A DNA stretch of 64,000 bases from Sphingomonas sp. R-74633 (GCF_013416555.1 NZ_JACCFG010000005.1:434001-498000); one strand, 5' to 3'. Shown: positions 21,559-30,461, numbered from the stretch's first letter. Notes: a model not told the origin generated them from the letters alone. Program-made: numbers and translations.

Positions 21559-22629
21559 CTATCTAGTGTGCGCTGCGGCAAGAAACCAGTCGCGCAGTGG
21601 CTCCCAGACCATCGTTCGGGCGCGGCCGCCGACGATCATGCCGACATGGCCGAGCGCGAGGCTCTGGCGTTCGGGCAGGCCCGCGGCGGTGGCGGCGGGG
21701 ACAATCCGGTCGGTGGTGGAGAGCAGCTCGGTCGCCGGGCAGGCAAGGCGGGAGGGGAGGATGCGCGTGCCGCCGACCCACCAGCGGCCCGAGCCCGGGC
21801 GATCGGCGCGGAAGAAACGCTCGAACATCTCCTCGCCCGCTGCATAGGTGAGCGGCGCGCCGGCATTGGCCCAGTCCTCGAGCGCGACAAAGGCGGCCGC
21901 CTGCGCGCTGCCCGGCTCGGCGCGCGCGAATCGCTCGAACTTCGCGATCGTCCGGGCGGGGTCGAGCTGCCAGAAGCCGGACTGGAGCACTTCCATCGGG
22001 ACGAGTCCGAGCTGCTGGCAGGCCGGCTGGGCGGCTTCCCATTGCGCCGCAATGGCTGCGCGCGCGAGATCGCCATACAGGCGAAAGCGCCACGGCGCGG
22101 CGATCGTCACCAGTCCGCGGACCGGCCGCAACATCGCCGCGGCCATCGCCAGCGTGCCGCCCAGGCAATAGCCGGCGAGCAGGGGCGGCGCGTCCAATGC
22201 GTCGAGCAGCGGGAGCAGCAGCTCGGTGATATGGTGGTCGACGCCCTGGTCGCGATCCTCCGGTCCGGGCGTGCCCCAGTCGACGAGAAGCGGGCGAAGT
22301 CCTTGAGTCGCCAGCCATTCGAGCAGCGAATTGCCCGGCGCGAGATCGAGGATGAAGGGCGGGTTGATCAGCGACGGCACGAACACGACCGCCGGTCCGC
22401 TGCCGCCATAGTCGCGCAAACTGGCGCGGCCGGCGCTGGCGATGGCGGGCTTGGGCGCGCGTTCGAGCGGTCGCTGCGCCTCCTGATAGGCCTTTAGTCC
22501 GGCGAGCGCGGCGGCCCTGCGCTCCGGCGATGCTGCGGTTTCGCTGCGCAACAGCGAAAGGAACAGCGGCAGGGGGCGCGGTCCGTGTTGCGCCGCAGAA
22601 TGAAACGATGATAGATATGTTTCACTCAC
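21559..22629 (-). CDS. Short PhaC-like alpha/beta hydrolase
   Basis: A 356-residue protein with the PHA-synthase form of the lipase box, GYCLGG, with C155 as nucleophile instead of Ser. It also has [16 protein letters not shown] and [14 protein letters not shown], typical of PhaC, and a late GHVGMIVGG holding the His. The length resembles class III PhaC (about 355) more than class I (about 590), yet no PhaE partner is visible here. The annotated start is a GTG only 13 nt from the divergent phaR ATG, with poor Shine-Dalgarno support, so the true start may be internal. A PHA depolymerase/hydrolase role cannot be excluded. Confidence 0.8.
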   Translation of the reverse strand: MSETYLSSFHSAAQHGPRPLPLFLSLLRSETAASPERRAAALAGLKAYQEAQRPLERAPKPAIASAGRASLRDYGGSGPAVVFVPSLINPPFILDLAPGNSLLEWLATQGLRPLLVDWGTPGPEDRDQGVDHHITELLLPLLDALDAPPLLAGYCLGGTLAMAAAMLRPVRGLVTIAAPWRFRLYGDLARAAIAAQWEAAQPACQQLGLVPMEVLQSGFWQLDPARTIAKFERFARAEPGSAQAAAFVALEDWANAGAPLTYAAGEEMFERFFRADRPGSGRWWVGGTRILPSRLACPATELLSTTDRIVPAATAAGLPERQSLALGHVGMIVGGRARTMVWEPLRDWFLAAAHTR

Positions 22630-22642
22630 TCGGGGGCCTTAA

Positions 22643-23224
22643 ATGAAAAAGAGCGCTGCAGGCACTGGTCCGGTCATCATCAAGAAGTACGCGAACCGGC
22701 GTCTCTACAACACCGAAACCTCGTCCTACATCACGCTCGACCATCTGGCGGCGATGACGCGCGAGGGGCGCGATTTCAAGGTCGTCGATGCCAAGAGCGA
22801 GGAGGACATCACCCATAATGTCCTCACCCAGATCATCATGGAAGAAGAGCAGCGCGGCCAGACGATGCTGCCGGTCAACTTCCTGCGCCAGCTGATCGCG
22901 CTGTACGGCGACTCCATGCAGGCGATGGTGCCGGGCTATCTCGAAGCCTCGATGGAGAGCTTCCGCCGCAACCAGCAGCAGTTCAAGTCGGCGGTCGAAG
23001 GCGCATTCGCCAACTCGCCCTTCGCCGAGATGGCCAAGCGCAACATGGAAATCTTCGAGGCCGCGACCCAGGCGTTCAAGCAGGGCAATCCGGGCGCTCC
23101 CGGGGCTCCGGGCGCTGCGCCCGCGGCTCCGAGCGCCGCTCCGGCGGCGGAGGGCGACGATGTGTCGGCGCTGAAGGCCGAGCTGGCCCGGCTGCAGGAC
23201 AAGATCGAGAAGCTGGCGAAGTGA
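22643..23224 (+). CDS. phaR: Polyhydroxyalkanoate synthesis regulator PhaR
   Basis: A 193-residue regulator. The conserved N-terminal DNA/PHA-binding domain is clear (VIIKKYANRRLYNTETSSYI, residues 11-30; then THNVLTQIIMEEEQRG). A Phe/Gln-rich amphipathic middle is followed by a Pro-Ala-Gly linker (about 145-170) and a short C-terminal coiled-coil-like helix (SALKAELARLQDKIEKLAK). PhaR binds PHB granules and represses phasin and its own gene when polymer is absent. It diverges from the PhaC-like gene. Confidence 0.95.
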   Translation: MKKSAAGTGPVIIKKYANRRLYNTETSSYITLDHLAAMTREGRDFKVVDAKSEEDITHNVLTQIIMEEEQRGQTMLPVNFLRQLIALYGDSMQAMVPGYLEASMESFRRNQQQFKSAVEGAFANSPFAEMAKRNMEIFEAATQAFKQGNPGAPGAPGAAPAAPSAAPAAEGDDVSALKAELARLQDKIEKLAK

Positions 23225-23250
23225 CGAAGCGGGCGCGCTAGCGCCGGTTC

Positions 23251-23329
23251 GTCATCCCGGCGAAAGCCGGGATCTCGTGCCGCAAGCGCGCGCTCAGTCG
23301 CCTGAGATCCCGGCTTTCGCCGGGATGAC
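23251..23329. repeat. Palindromic doublet (GTCATCCCGG type), perfect 26-bp inverted repeat
   Basis: The 26-bp arms at 23251-23276 (starting GTCATCCCGGCGAAAGCC) and 23304-23329 are exact reverse complements, and each arm is itself a hairpin. It lies between the convergent phaR and chemoreceptor-like genes. Related units are at 31756-31824, 35256-35336 and 43962-44068. Confidence 0.8.
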
Positions 23330-23357
23330 GGTTATGGCGAGGGATGACGGGCCGGGT

Positions 23358-24413
23358 CTAACCCCGCGCCCTGAGCACGCCCAGCGCCGCGCGGATTTCC
23401 TCCAGTGTCGGCATTTTCTGCTCGATCACGCAGCGCAGGCCCAGCCCGCCGAAACCGTGATAATCGGTGGCGCTGGCGAAGGCGATCGTGTTGTCGCCGC
23501 GCACTTCGGCGCCGCGCACCGCGTTGGGCGGCAGCGCGATATGCTCGCCATGGCGCTTGCCGGCAGAGCTGGCGATGATCCGGTCCTGCTCGTCAACGAT
23601 CGAGATGCTGGTCCGCGCCCAGTCGCGCTCGCCGAACAGCGAGGCGTCCGAGATGATCGCGGGGATATGCCCCTCCCAGTCGAATTCGAGATAGAGCGCG
23701 CCGAGCGGACGGCCGTCCTGGCCGCGCGGGCGCACGCCGGTGACGAAGACGAGCACCGCCCTGTGGTCCGAATAGGGGTTGAGCCACACTTCGTCGGTGA
23801 ACCACTCATCGCGGCGGTGGCTGCGCATCGCGTTCAGATATTGCGGCGCGCCCGACAGGTCGACGCCGCGCACGCGCGCATGCGGATGCGAAGCGGCGAT
23901 CACCCGGCCCGCATCATTGGCGAGGAAGGCGTTGACGTAATAAGGCGAGGTCGCGGTCAGCAGCGCCAGCCGGGCATCGGCGGCGGCGATCGTCTCGGCG
24001 GTGGAGTCGGTGAGCGCGGCGATGATCTCGGCATCCGAGGCCATCAGGCGAAGATCGACGCTGCGGCCATAAAGATGGCGGGTAACGTTCTGGATCAGCG
24101 CCTGGGCGAGCTCGACCAGGCGGGTGCCCTCGATCTCGCTGACCATCTCGTCGGCAATGCCGGCGCCCATCGCCAGGCGCTCACGCACTTCGGAGCGGAA
24201 TTCGATCGAGGCGCCGCGCGCCTGCTGGGCCAGCGCCTTCACTTCCTGTGCCACCACCGAGAAGCCGCGACCGGCTTCGCCCGACCTCGCGGCTTCGATC
24301 GCGGCGTTCAGCGCGAGCAAATTGGTGCGCGCAGCGATCTCCTCGCTGGTCGCGGCGTAGCTGTCTACTTCCTCGCGGAGGACCGACAATAGGGTTCGAA
24401 TACGGCGTGGCAC
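23358..24413 (-). CDS. Soluble chemoreceptor-like protein: MCP signalling tip plus C-terminal Cache-like domain
   Basis: A 351-residue protein. Residues 20-62 match the hairpin tip of methyl-accepting chemotaxis proteins ([28 protein letters not shown]), the region that binds CheA/CheW. From about 110 to 320 there is a Cache/PAS-like sensory domain ([31 protein letters not shown]). No transmembrane segment or signal peptide is visible, and the order is inverted compared with standard receptors. The start GTG at 24413 is the first possible codon after an in-frame TGA and has no clear Shine-Dalgarno sequence. The ligand is unknown; it may be a cytosolic sensor or a rearranged receptor. Confidence 0.75.
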   Translation of the reverse strand: MPRRIRTLLSVLREEVDSYAATSEEIAARTNLLALNAAIEAARSGEAGRGFSVVAQEVKALAQQARGASIEFRSEVRERLAMGAGIADEMVSEIEGTRLVELAQALIQNVTRHLYGRSVDLRLMASDAEIIAALTDSTAETIAAADARLALLTATSPYYVNAFLANDAGRVIAASHPHARVRGVDLSGAPQYLNAMRSHRRDEWFTDEVWLNPYSDHRAVLVFVTGVRPRGQDGRPLGALYLEFDWEGHIPAIISDASLFGERDWARTSISIVDEQDRIIASSAGKRHGEHIALPPNAVRGAEVRGDNTIAFASATDYHGFGGLGLRCVIEQKMPTLEEIRAALGVLRARG

Positions 24414-24436
24414 ATGTCAGTGATAAGACTTGCGGG

Positions 24437-24451
24437 TTAATGCGCGGTTTA
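24437..24451. promoter_or_regulatory. CtrA-like box upstream of the chemoreceptor-like gene
   Basis: TTAA-N7-TTTA (24437-24451) is one base from the alphaproteobacterial CtrA site TTAA-N7-TTAA. It lies 24-38 nt upstream of the start at 24413. CtrA controls motility and chemotaxis genes in this class. Short motif, so weak evidence. Confidence 0.3.
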
Positions 24452-24462
24452 GCACGATAATT

Positions 24463-25284
24463 TCACGGCCGGCGGAATTTGAGCGTCATCCGGTCGCTCT
24501 CGCCGATCGCGGCATATTTGGCGCGGTCGACATCCTTGAGCCGGTAGGTCGGCGGCAGCGTCCACACGCCGTTCGGCCAATCGGCGGTATCGCGCGGATT
24601 GGCGTTGATCTCCGACGCGCCGACGAACTGGAAGCCGGCCTGTTCGGCGAGGCGGCGCACGGTCGAGACCTTCATATAGCCGCTGGTCTTTTCGCGCTCG
24701 GCGCTGGCGCTCTCGGGCAGGCGGTGATCCTCGATGCCGAGCGTGCCGCCCTTTTTGAGCATCGCGAACATCTGCTGGAAGGCTTCGAGCGAATAATCCT
24801 GGTTGTCGCGCTTATAGCCCATCCGCCAGTTATGGACGTTGCGGAAGGTGACGACGACGTCGGCGCTGCCGTCGGGCACCTTGGGCTGGCCGGCCTGGGC
24901 GGGGAAGGCGACGAGCTTGGCATGGCCGTAGAGCACGGCATCCTTGGCCTTCAGCGCTTCGACGGCCTTGCCGCCGTTCGGGAAATCGGGGCCGACCGCG
25001 GCATAGTAATGGCCCTTGGCGCGGGTGAGTGGCGCCAGGATCTCGGTGTACCAGCCCCCGCCCGGCCAGATCTCGACCACGGTGTTGCCGGGCTTCACCC
25101 CGAAGAAGTTGAGCGTATCGACCGGGTGGCGATATTGGTCGCGCTCGACATTGGCCGGGGTGCGGCTGGGCGAGGCGACGGCTTCGGCGAGGGCGGAGCG
25201 CTGCGTGCGCGGGGCGCCGGTGGCGACGCTGGCCACGGCGACGGCAGTGGTAAGCACGGCGATTATGGTCAGGGTCTGGCGCAT
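24463..25284 (-). CDS. Exported SAM-methyltransferase-like protein (COG4798 type)
   Basis: A 273-residue protein starting MRQTLTIIAVLTTAVAVASVATGA, a plausible Sec signal peptide. The rest is a class I methyltransferase fold: VVEIWPGGGWYTEIL is motif I, PDGSADVVVTFRNVHNW motif IV, and GGTLGIEDHRLPE lies where motif VI is expected. The ATG at 25284 with GGGAGG upstream fits the signal peptide better than an ATG at 25341. A periplasmic SAM enzyme is paradoxical because SAM is cytosolic; the family is known and uncharacterised, so the fold may bind something else. Confidence 0.82.
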   Translation of the reverse strand: MRQTLTIIAVLTTAVAVASVATGAPRTQRSALAEAVASPSRTPANVERDQYRHPVDTLNFFGVKPGNTVVEIWPGGGWYTEILAPLTRAKGHYYAAVGPDFPNGGKAVEALKAKDAVLYGHAKLVAFPAQAGQPKVPDGSADVVVTFRNVHNWRMGYKRDNQDYSLEAFQQMFAMLKKGGTLGIEDHRLPESASAEREKTSGYMKVSTVRRLAEQAGFQFVGASEINANPRDTADWPNGVWTLPPTYRLKDVDRAKYAAIGESDRMTLKFRRP

Positions 25285-25335
25285 GGGAATTCCCTCCCTA
25301 GATGTCGTCCGCGCATTTGGGGGGTTTTTGTGACG

Positions 25336-25524
25336 ATGCAACTACAATTATGGCTCGGCGCGGCGGGCGCTGCGGTGCTCGCGGTGGTCAGCGGGCTGGG
25401 GCAGCATCGCCGCAGCAAGCGCAAGCGGATCGACGATGTCGGCTTCGTGCCGTGGCAGCTGATCCAGGTGCTGGCGATGATCGGCGCGGCGATCCTGGTG
25501 AGCCTGGCGCTGAATATGCGCTAA
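25336..25524 (+). CDS. Small two-helix membrane protein, 62 aa
   Basis: A 62-residue protein with two hydrophobic segments (about 4-22 and 42-60) flanking a basic QHRRSKRKR loop, consistent with both ends on the periplasmic side by the positive-inside rule. A GTG at 25330 is an alternative start; no strong Shine-Dalgarno sequence is seen. It lies 31 nt upstream of the GST gene. Such short proteins are common in Sphingomonads; function unknown. Confidence 0.65.
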   Translation: MQLQLWLGAAGAAVLAVVSGLGQHRRSKRKRIDDVGFVPWQLIQVLAMIGAAILVSLALNMR

Positions 25525-25555
25525 AGTGGCTGCCCGGGAATCGGAGGAGCGCGCG

Positions 25556-26206
25556 ATGATCACCTTATGGGGCGAAGGCAGGGGCTTCCGGGTCGCCTGG
25601 CTGCTCGAGGAACTGGGGCTGCCTTATCGGCTGCGGCCGGTGGACATGCTGGCGGGCGTGGAGAACGACTCCGAATTCCTGGCGATAAACCCGGGAGGCT
25701 TCATCCCCGCGCTGCAGGACGGCGAGGTGGTGATGGTCGAATCGATCGCGATCCTCGAATATCTGCTCGGCCGCTACGGGCCTTCGCCGCTGGCGCCACA
25801 GCCGGCGGATCCGGCATTCCCGCTCTACCAGCAGTTCCTCCACCTCGGTGAAGCCGGGATGGCGACCTTCATGTTCGTTTTCGTCGCCACCAACATCCTC
25901 GCTCCGGAGGGGGAAAAGGACAATTGGAGCGCCCGCGCGAGCCTGGACTGGTTCGAGAGCCGGCGCGGGATCGTGGCGCGGCAGCTGGCGCGCGCACCGT
26001 ATATGGCGGGCGAGAATTTCACCGCGGCCGACATTTCGATCACTTATGCGCTGCAATTTGCGGAGCGGACCAGGGGCGCGGTGCTGAACGCGGCCGAACA
26101 CGCCTATCTGGCGCGCACGACGGCACGCGACGGCTACAAGCGGGCGATGGACGCCTGTGCGGATACGAAGGCCTGGGTCGAAGGGCTGGCGGAGGCCGAC
26201 GCCTAG
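25556..26206 (+). CDS. Glutathione S-transferase family protein
   Basis: A 216-residue GST. The N-terminal thioredoxin-like domain (1-78) shows RGFRVAWLLEELGLPYRLRPVDM and the conserved cis-Pro/ES pair in GFIPALQDGEVVMVESIAILEYL. The C-terminal helical domain carries YMAGENFTAADISITYAL with the N-capping box Asp. The ATG at 25556 has GGAGGAG upstream. Substrate unknown; probably detoxification. It overlaps the convergent protease gene by 4 nt. Confidence 0.93.
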   Translation: MITLWGEGRGFRVAWLLEELGLPYRLRPVDMLAGVENDSEFLAINPGGFIPALQDGEVVMVESIAILEYLLGRYGPSPLAPQPADPAFPLYQQFLHLGEAGMATFMFVFVATNILAPEGEKDNWSARASLDWFESRRGIVARQLARAPYMAGENFTAADISITYALQFAERTRGAVLNAAEHAYLARTTARDGYKRAMDACADTKAWVEGLAEADA

Positions 26207-27345
26207 TAGAATTTCCGCAGCGTCAGGCGGCGTTCGGCGCCGTCGCACAGGGTGAGCGTTACGACGCGGCCGGGGGCACCCGCGCTCCATTCGATCGGGC
26301 GGCCCGCGACGGGCAGGCCATCGGCGGTGCAGATCGTCTCGCCTTCGCGCCAGCCGCCCTCGGCAGCAGGGGAGCCGCGCATGACGTGGAGGACGCGCAG
26401 GTGCGTGCCTTCGGCGCCCAGCAGCAGCCCGCTGGTCGAGCGCAGCACCGGCGGGATCGACGCGGCGGGCTGGAGGACCATGCGCCCGGCGCGCGGATCG
26501 AGCAGGACGCGGTAGCCGAGCAGCAGCCCGGTGCCGATCCGCCCGGCGGCGCCGGCGGCGGCAGAATAGCCGCCTTCGCCTTCGATGCGCAGCTCGGTCT
26601 CGGGCAGCGCGGTGCCGGCGAGAGTGAAGCCGTTCAGCACCGCCGCCTCGCTGACCAGCGCGCCGCCGATTCCCCAGCCGAGCGTGGTGGTGAGCGTGGC
26701 GCCGCGATAATTGGCCGAATTCCAGGCGGCGCGGCTGAGGGTGACCGAGGCGCCGTCGCCGGTATCTACGATCATCGGGCGCAGGCGCGCGCCGCCCAGG
26801 CGGATCTCGGTGACCGGCACCTCTGAATCGCGTTGCAACGCGAGCGGCGCAGTATGGCCGGTGAAGGGCATGCGCCCGCTCGGCAGGATACGGAAGCGGC
26901 GCACGGCATAGTCGATGTCGAGCGCGCAGCAGCTCAGCACATCGCTGCCGATCAGCAGGTCGGCGCCGAACCGCTCCTGGCCCGGGGCGTCGGGGATCGC
27001 GATCCGCCCGCCCCGCCGCGTGAGTCCGCCGATGACCAAAGTGCCGCCCGGCGCCCAGGCGACCTCGACGCCGCCGCCGATCGCCAGCGCCTGCTGGCGC
27101 TTGCCCGCGGCGAGACGCGCGCGCGTGGCGAATTCGGTAGTGGCGAGGGTGTTGGTCAGGCCGGTATCGAGCACGGCGCGCACGGGGCGCCCGTTGAGCA
27201 CCGCTTCGAAGCGGATCTGGTTCGAGGGCGTCAGGTCAAAGGCGATCCAGCGCGCCTCGGTATCGGGCGCGAGCGTGATGCCGTCCGCCGGCGGATCGCC
27301 CGCGGCACCAGCAGCCAGGATGAGAGTCAGGAGAAAGGACAGCAC
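26203..27345 (-). CDS. Double-DTG aspartic protease-like protein with C-terminal PDZ
   Basis: A 380-residue protein with an N-terminal signal peptide. Two retropepsin-like halves follow: D60-T-G in VRAVLDTGLTNT and D194-T-G in PMIVDTGDGAS, each with the downstream hydrophobic-Gly strand. A PDZ domain occupies about 290-375 (LRVLHVMRGSPAAEGGWREGETIC). Pairing of two DTG motifs in one chain would let a single molecule form a complete aspartic active site, as in pepsin, whereas bacterial retropepsin-like proteins usually have one and dimerise. GTG start at 27345. The substrate is unknown. Confidence 0.82.
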   Translation of the reverse strand: MLSFLLTLILAAGAAGDPPADGITLAPDTEARWIAFDLTPSNQIRFEAVLNGRPVRAVLDTGLTNTLATTEFATRARLAAGKRQQALAIGGGVEVAWAPGGTLVIGGLTRRGGRIAIPDAPGQERFGADLLIGSDVLSCCALDIDYAVRRFRILPSGRMPFTGHTAPLALQRDSEVPVTEIRLGGARLRPMIVDTGDGASVTLSRAAWNSANYRGATLTTTLGWGIGGALVSEAAVLNGFTLAGTALPETELRIEGEGGYSAAAGAAGRIGTGLLLGYRVLLDPRAGRMVLQPAASIPPVLRSTSGLLLGAEGTHLRVLHVMRGSPAAEGGWREGETICTADGLPVAGRPIEWSAGAPGRVVTLTLCDGAERRLTLRKFY

Positions 27346-27370
27346 GGCGACAGTCTAGCCGGTCAGGCGA

Positions 27371-28933
27371 TCAGAGGCACGCCTCGAGCATCGCCTGGTC
27401 GAAGCCATACTGCCGCGCCTTGTCGAGCGTGTAGGGGCGCAGGCCCATCGAGCGATATTCGCCGATGATCTTGCCGTCGGCGCTCTCGTCGAGATATTCG
27501 AACTTGAACAGCTCCTGGGTGACGATCACCGGGCCTTCCATGCCGATCACCTCGGTGACGTTGGTCACGCGGCGCGAACCGTCGCGCAGGCGCTTCACCT
27601 GGACGATCAGGTCGATCGAATCGGCGATCTGGCGGCTGATCGCCTCCTTGGGCATCTTGATGTCGCCCATCATCACCATGTTCTCCATACGCGCCAGGCA
27701 CTCACGCGGCGAGTTGGAGTGGAGCGTACACATCGAGCCGTCATGGCCGGTGTTCATTGCCGAGAGCAGATCGAAACACTCGGAGCCACGGATTTCGCCC
27801 AGGATGATCCGGTCCGGGCGCATACGCAGCGAGTTCTTCACGAGATCGCGGATGGTGATCTCGCCCTGGCCTTCAAGGTTCGGCGGGCGGGTTTCGAGCG
27901 GCAGCCAGTGCGGCTGCTGCAGGCGAAGTTCGGCCGCGTCCTCGATCGTCAGCACGCGCTCGCCCGGGTCGATCATCTTCGACAGGGCGTTGAGCATCGT
28001 CGTCTTGCCCGAGCCGGTGCCGCCCGAGATGACGATGTTGAAGCGGCTGGCGCCGGCGATCTTGAGTGCGGTCGCCATCTTCTGCGACATCGAGCCACCC
28101 TGGGCCATCATGTCGAGCGTGATCGGCTTGGCGGAGAATTTACGAATCGAGATCGCAGTGCCGCGCAAGCTCAGCGGCGGCACGATCACGTTGACGCGGC
28201 TGCCGTCCTTGAGGCGGGCGTCGGCCAGCGGCGTGGTCTGGTCGACGCGGCGGCCGACCGAGTTGCAGATGCGCTGCGCGATCTGGAACAGATGCTCCTC
28301 GTCGCGGAACTGGATGTTCGCGAGCTCCAGCTTGCCCTTGCGTTCGATGAAGGTCTGCTCGGGGCCGTTGACCATGATGTCCGAGATGGCCGGATCGGAA
28401 AGCAGCTCTTCGAGCGGCCCGAGGCCGAGCAGCTCGTCGACGAGCACCTTCTCGAGCGCGAACTGCTCGCGGCGGTTGAGCGTCAGCTTCAGCTCGGCGA
28501 GCACTTCGCCGATGATCGGGCGGAATTCCTCGGCCAGCTCGTCCTTGCTCAGCGTTGCGGCGGCCTCGGGGTCGACGCGCTCGAGCAGGCGGGGGAGGAC
28601 CTGTTCCTTGATGCGGTGGATCGAAGCTTCAAAGCCTTCCATCCGCGAATTGCCGGCATCGCCCGAGGCGGCCTGGCGATCGGCGAGGCGCTGGAGCGCA
28701 TCCCCGGTGGCGGCGCTGGCCCCATTGGGGTCGCGCTCGGCCATGGTGTCGGTGCCGGCGCTCTGGCCGGGCAGCGGAACCGAATTGATCGGCGGGAACT
28801 GGTCACCGCCCAGCGGGGCGGGATCGGTCGGGCGGGGCAGCGGCCCGCCGCCCTGCATCGGGCGTGCAACGCCGAACGCCGGCCTGCCGGCCTGGCCCCC
28901 ACTCATCCCGCTGCGTCGTCCGAAAGCGCTCAT
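27371..28933 (-). CDS. cpaF: CpaF/TadA-type secretion ATPase
   Basis: A 520-residue hexameric ATPase powering Flp/Tad pilus assembly or type IV secretion. An N-terminal Pro/Gly-rich low-complexity stretch (1-95) precedes the helical N-domain. Walker A is GGTGSGKT at 304-311; the Asp box, EDAAELRL, RPDRIILGEIRG (Walker B) and THDGS-type His box (NTGHDGSMCTLHSNS) all match. The usual tadB/tadC/cpaE neighbours are absent; it lies between a GT39-like gene and a protease gene. Either the rest of the pilus cluster lies elsewhere or the ATPase serves another system. Confidence 0.95.
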   Translation of the reverse strand: MSAFGRRSGMSGGQAGRPAFGVARPMQGGGPLPRPTDPAPLGGDQFPPINSVPLPGQSAGTDTMAERDPNGASAATGDALQRLADRQAASGDAGNSRMEGFEASIHRIKEQVLPRLLERVDPEAAATLSKDELAEEFRPIIGEVLAELKLTLNRREQFALEKVLVDELLGLGPLEELLSDPAISDIMVNGPEQTFIERKGKLELANIQFRDEEHLFQIAQRICNSVGRRVDQTTPLADARLKDGSRVNVIVPPLSLRGTAISIRKFSAKPITLDMMAQGGSMSQKMATALKIAGASRFNIVISGGTGSGKTTMLNALSKMIDPGERVLTIEDAAELRLQQPHWLPLETRPPNLEGQGEITIRDLVKNSLRMRPDRIILGEIRGSECFDLLSAMNTGHDGSMCTLHSNSPRECLARMENMVMMGDIKMPKEAISRQIADSIDLIVQVKRLRDGSRRVTNVTEVIGMEGPVIVTQELFKFEYLDESADGKIIGEYRSMGLRPYTLDKARQYGFDQAMLEACL

Positions 28934-28960
28934 CAGAACTCAATGTCCCCTCGAAAGGAG

Positions 28961-28979
28961 AGCCTTAATTGTGAAGGCT
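28961..28979 (-). terminator. Short hairpin between the GT39-like gene and cpaF
   Basis: Arms AGCCTT (28961-28966) and AAGGCT (28974-28979) with a 7-nt AT-rich loop. It lies in the 52-nt gap between two co-directional genes, 7 nt past the GT39 stop. The stem is short and the following T content modest, so it may be a weak terminator or an RNA element in the cpaF leader. Confidence 0.35.
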
Positions 28980-28985
28980 TGATAT

Positions 28986-30461
28986 TTACCTAACCGGAGC
29001 GGCGATCGGGACAGGCCCGACGCGAGCGCAGCTGCTGTATATCGCCATGCGCTTCTCGCCATCGTGATCGTAAACGCCCAGGCGGCGCACCTGGCTGCAT
29101 TGGCGGAGATAGTCGGCGAGCTGGGCGATATTGGCTTCGTTGCGCGGCGCGGCAGGGATTGGCTCCTGTACGACCACTGTCTCGGGCCCGGCGCGCAGCA
29201 CGCGGGCCAGCTCGGCGACCTCGTCGATCCCGCTCGCGCCCGATTCGGCGCCTTCGTAGAAATGCGCCGGGAAGGCGAGGATGCTGGGCGGGCGGGCACC
29301 GATCTCGGCGTAGAGCCAGCTCGGCATGCCGAAGACCAGCAGGTGGCGGCCCGGTGTGACGGCGCGAACCTGTGCGACCAGCGCGGCGGCGGCCGGGCGT
29401 GCCTTGGCGCGGACCGGGAGCGCGAAAATATCGGAGGTCGTGAGGTTGAGCGCGATGAGCGCGATAAAGGCGATCGCGCCGATCCGGGGGCGGGCGAAGA
29501 GCGGGGCGGCGAGGATCATCAGCGGGCCGAGCAGCGGCAGCGCGTAATGGAGGTAGAGGCCGGGGAAGATCGCGACTCCGGCGATTGCGGCCAGCGCCCA
29601 ACAGGCGAGGAAGTCGAGCGGGGCGGGGCGTGCGCTCCGCGCCTGCCAATATCCGGCGGCGGCGAGCGCGAACGGCAGCAGCAGCAACCCGGCGAGTGCG
29701 AGGCCGCGGGCGATGCGGCCGGGATCATAGGCGCGGCCGAAATTGGAAAGCACCAGCGCCTGCCAGAGCGCGGGGAAATGCCCCATCACGGCATAGGCGA
29801 TGCCGATTATGACCATCGGCGCCGCGCCGATCGCCGCGAGCGCCAGCGCGCGCCAGCCCAAAGCTGCGCGGCCGAGCAGGATCAGCACGGCGATGCCGAA
29901 GAACACCGCCTCGAACGCCGCCGATTGCTTGAAGCCGATCGCGAGCCCGGCGCTGAGCATGCCGAGCAGCACGCGACGGGGGAGTTCGCCCGCCCGCAGT
30001 CGGTCGATGCTTGTGGCGATCGACCAGGCAGTGAACAGCATCAGCGGATTGTAGAAGACCGCGGCTTCGCCATTGCCGCCACCGAAGCGGGTCATCAGTG
30101 CGAGATAGGCGATTCCGGCCATCAAGGCGGCAGCGAAGGGCGCGATCAGCCGGGCGATCCGCGCGGTGCCCCAGGCGCCGAGCGCGGCAAAGCCGGTGGC
30201 GACGAGCTGATATGCCAGCGTCGAAGGGTTCAGCCAGGCGATCGCCGCGTAAGTGAGATAGAGCAGCGGCGGCTTGCGGTCCCAGATGTCGACATAGAGC
30301 AGGTCGCCGGCGAGGAGTCTGCGCCCGACCAGCGCGAAATACTGGTCGTCGACGGCGTAGTTCCACTCGCCGAATGCGGGCCAGCGCATGGCGAGCGCGG
30401 CGAGCAGGAACAGCGCGAACACCGCTCCGCGCCTGCGCTCCATGCCCTCCCCGATCGTCAT
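28986..30461 (-). CDS. GT39-like (ArnT/PMT-type) membrane glycosyltransferase
   Basis: A 491-residue polytopic protein with about ten hydrophobic segments. Near the N-terminus are the acidic loop motif YAVDDQYF and YVDIWDRKPPLLYL, which match the first periplasmic loop of dolichyl/undecaprenyl-phosphate sugar transferases where the catalytic Asp lies. The C-terminal 100 residues form a soluble domain. It probably transfers a sugar from undecaprenyl phosphate to a lipid or protein at the periplasmic face. It is upstream of cpaF on the same strand; pilin glycosylation is a speculative link. Confidence 0.8.
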   Translation of the reverse strand: MTIGEGMERRRGAVFALFLLAALAMRWPAFGEWNYAVDDQYFALVGRRLLAGDLLYVDIWDRKPPLLYLTYAAIAWLNPSTLAYQLVATGFAALGAWGTARIARLIAPFAAALMAGIAYLALMTRFGGGNGEAAVFYNPLMLFTAWSIATSIDRLRAGELPRRVLLGMLSAGLAIGFKQSAAFEAVFFGIAVLILLGRAALGWRALALAAIGAAPMVIIGIAYAVMGHFPALWQALVLSNFGRAYDPGRIARGLALAGLLLLPFALAAAGYWQARSARPAPLDFLACWALAAIAGVAIFPGLYLHYALPLLGPLMILAAPLFARPRIGAIAFIALIALNLTTSDIFALPVRAKARPAAAALVAQVRAVTPGRHLLVFGMPSWLYAEIGARPPSILAFPAHFYEGAESGASGIDEVAELARVLRAGPETVVVQEPIPAAPRNEANIAQLADYLRQCSQVRRLGVYDHDGEKRMAIYSSCARVGPVPIAAPVR

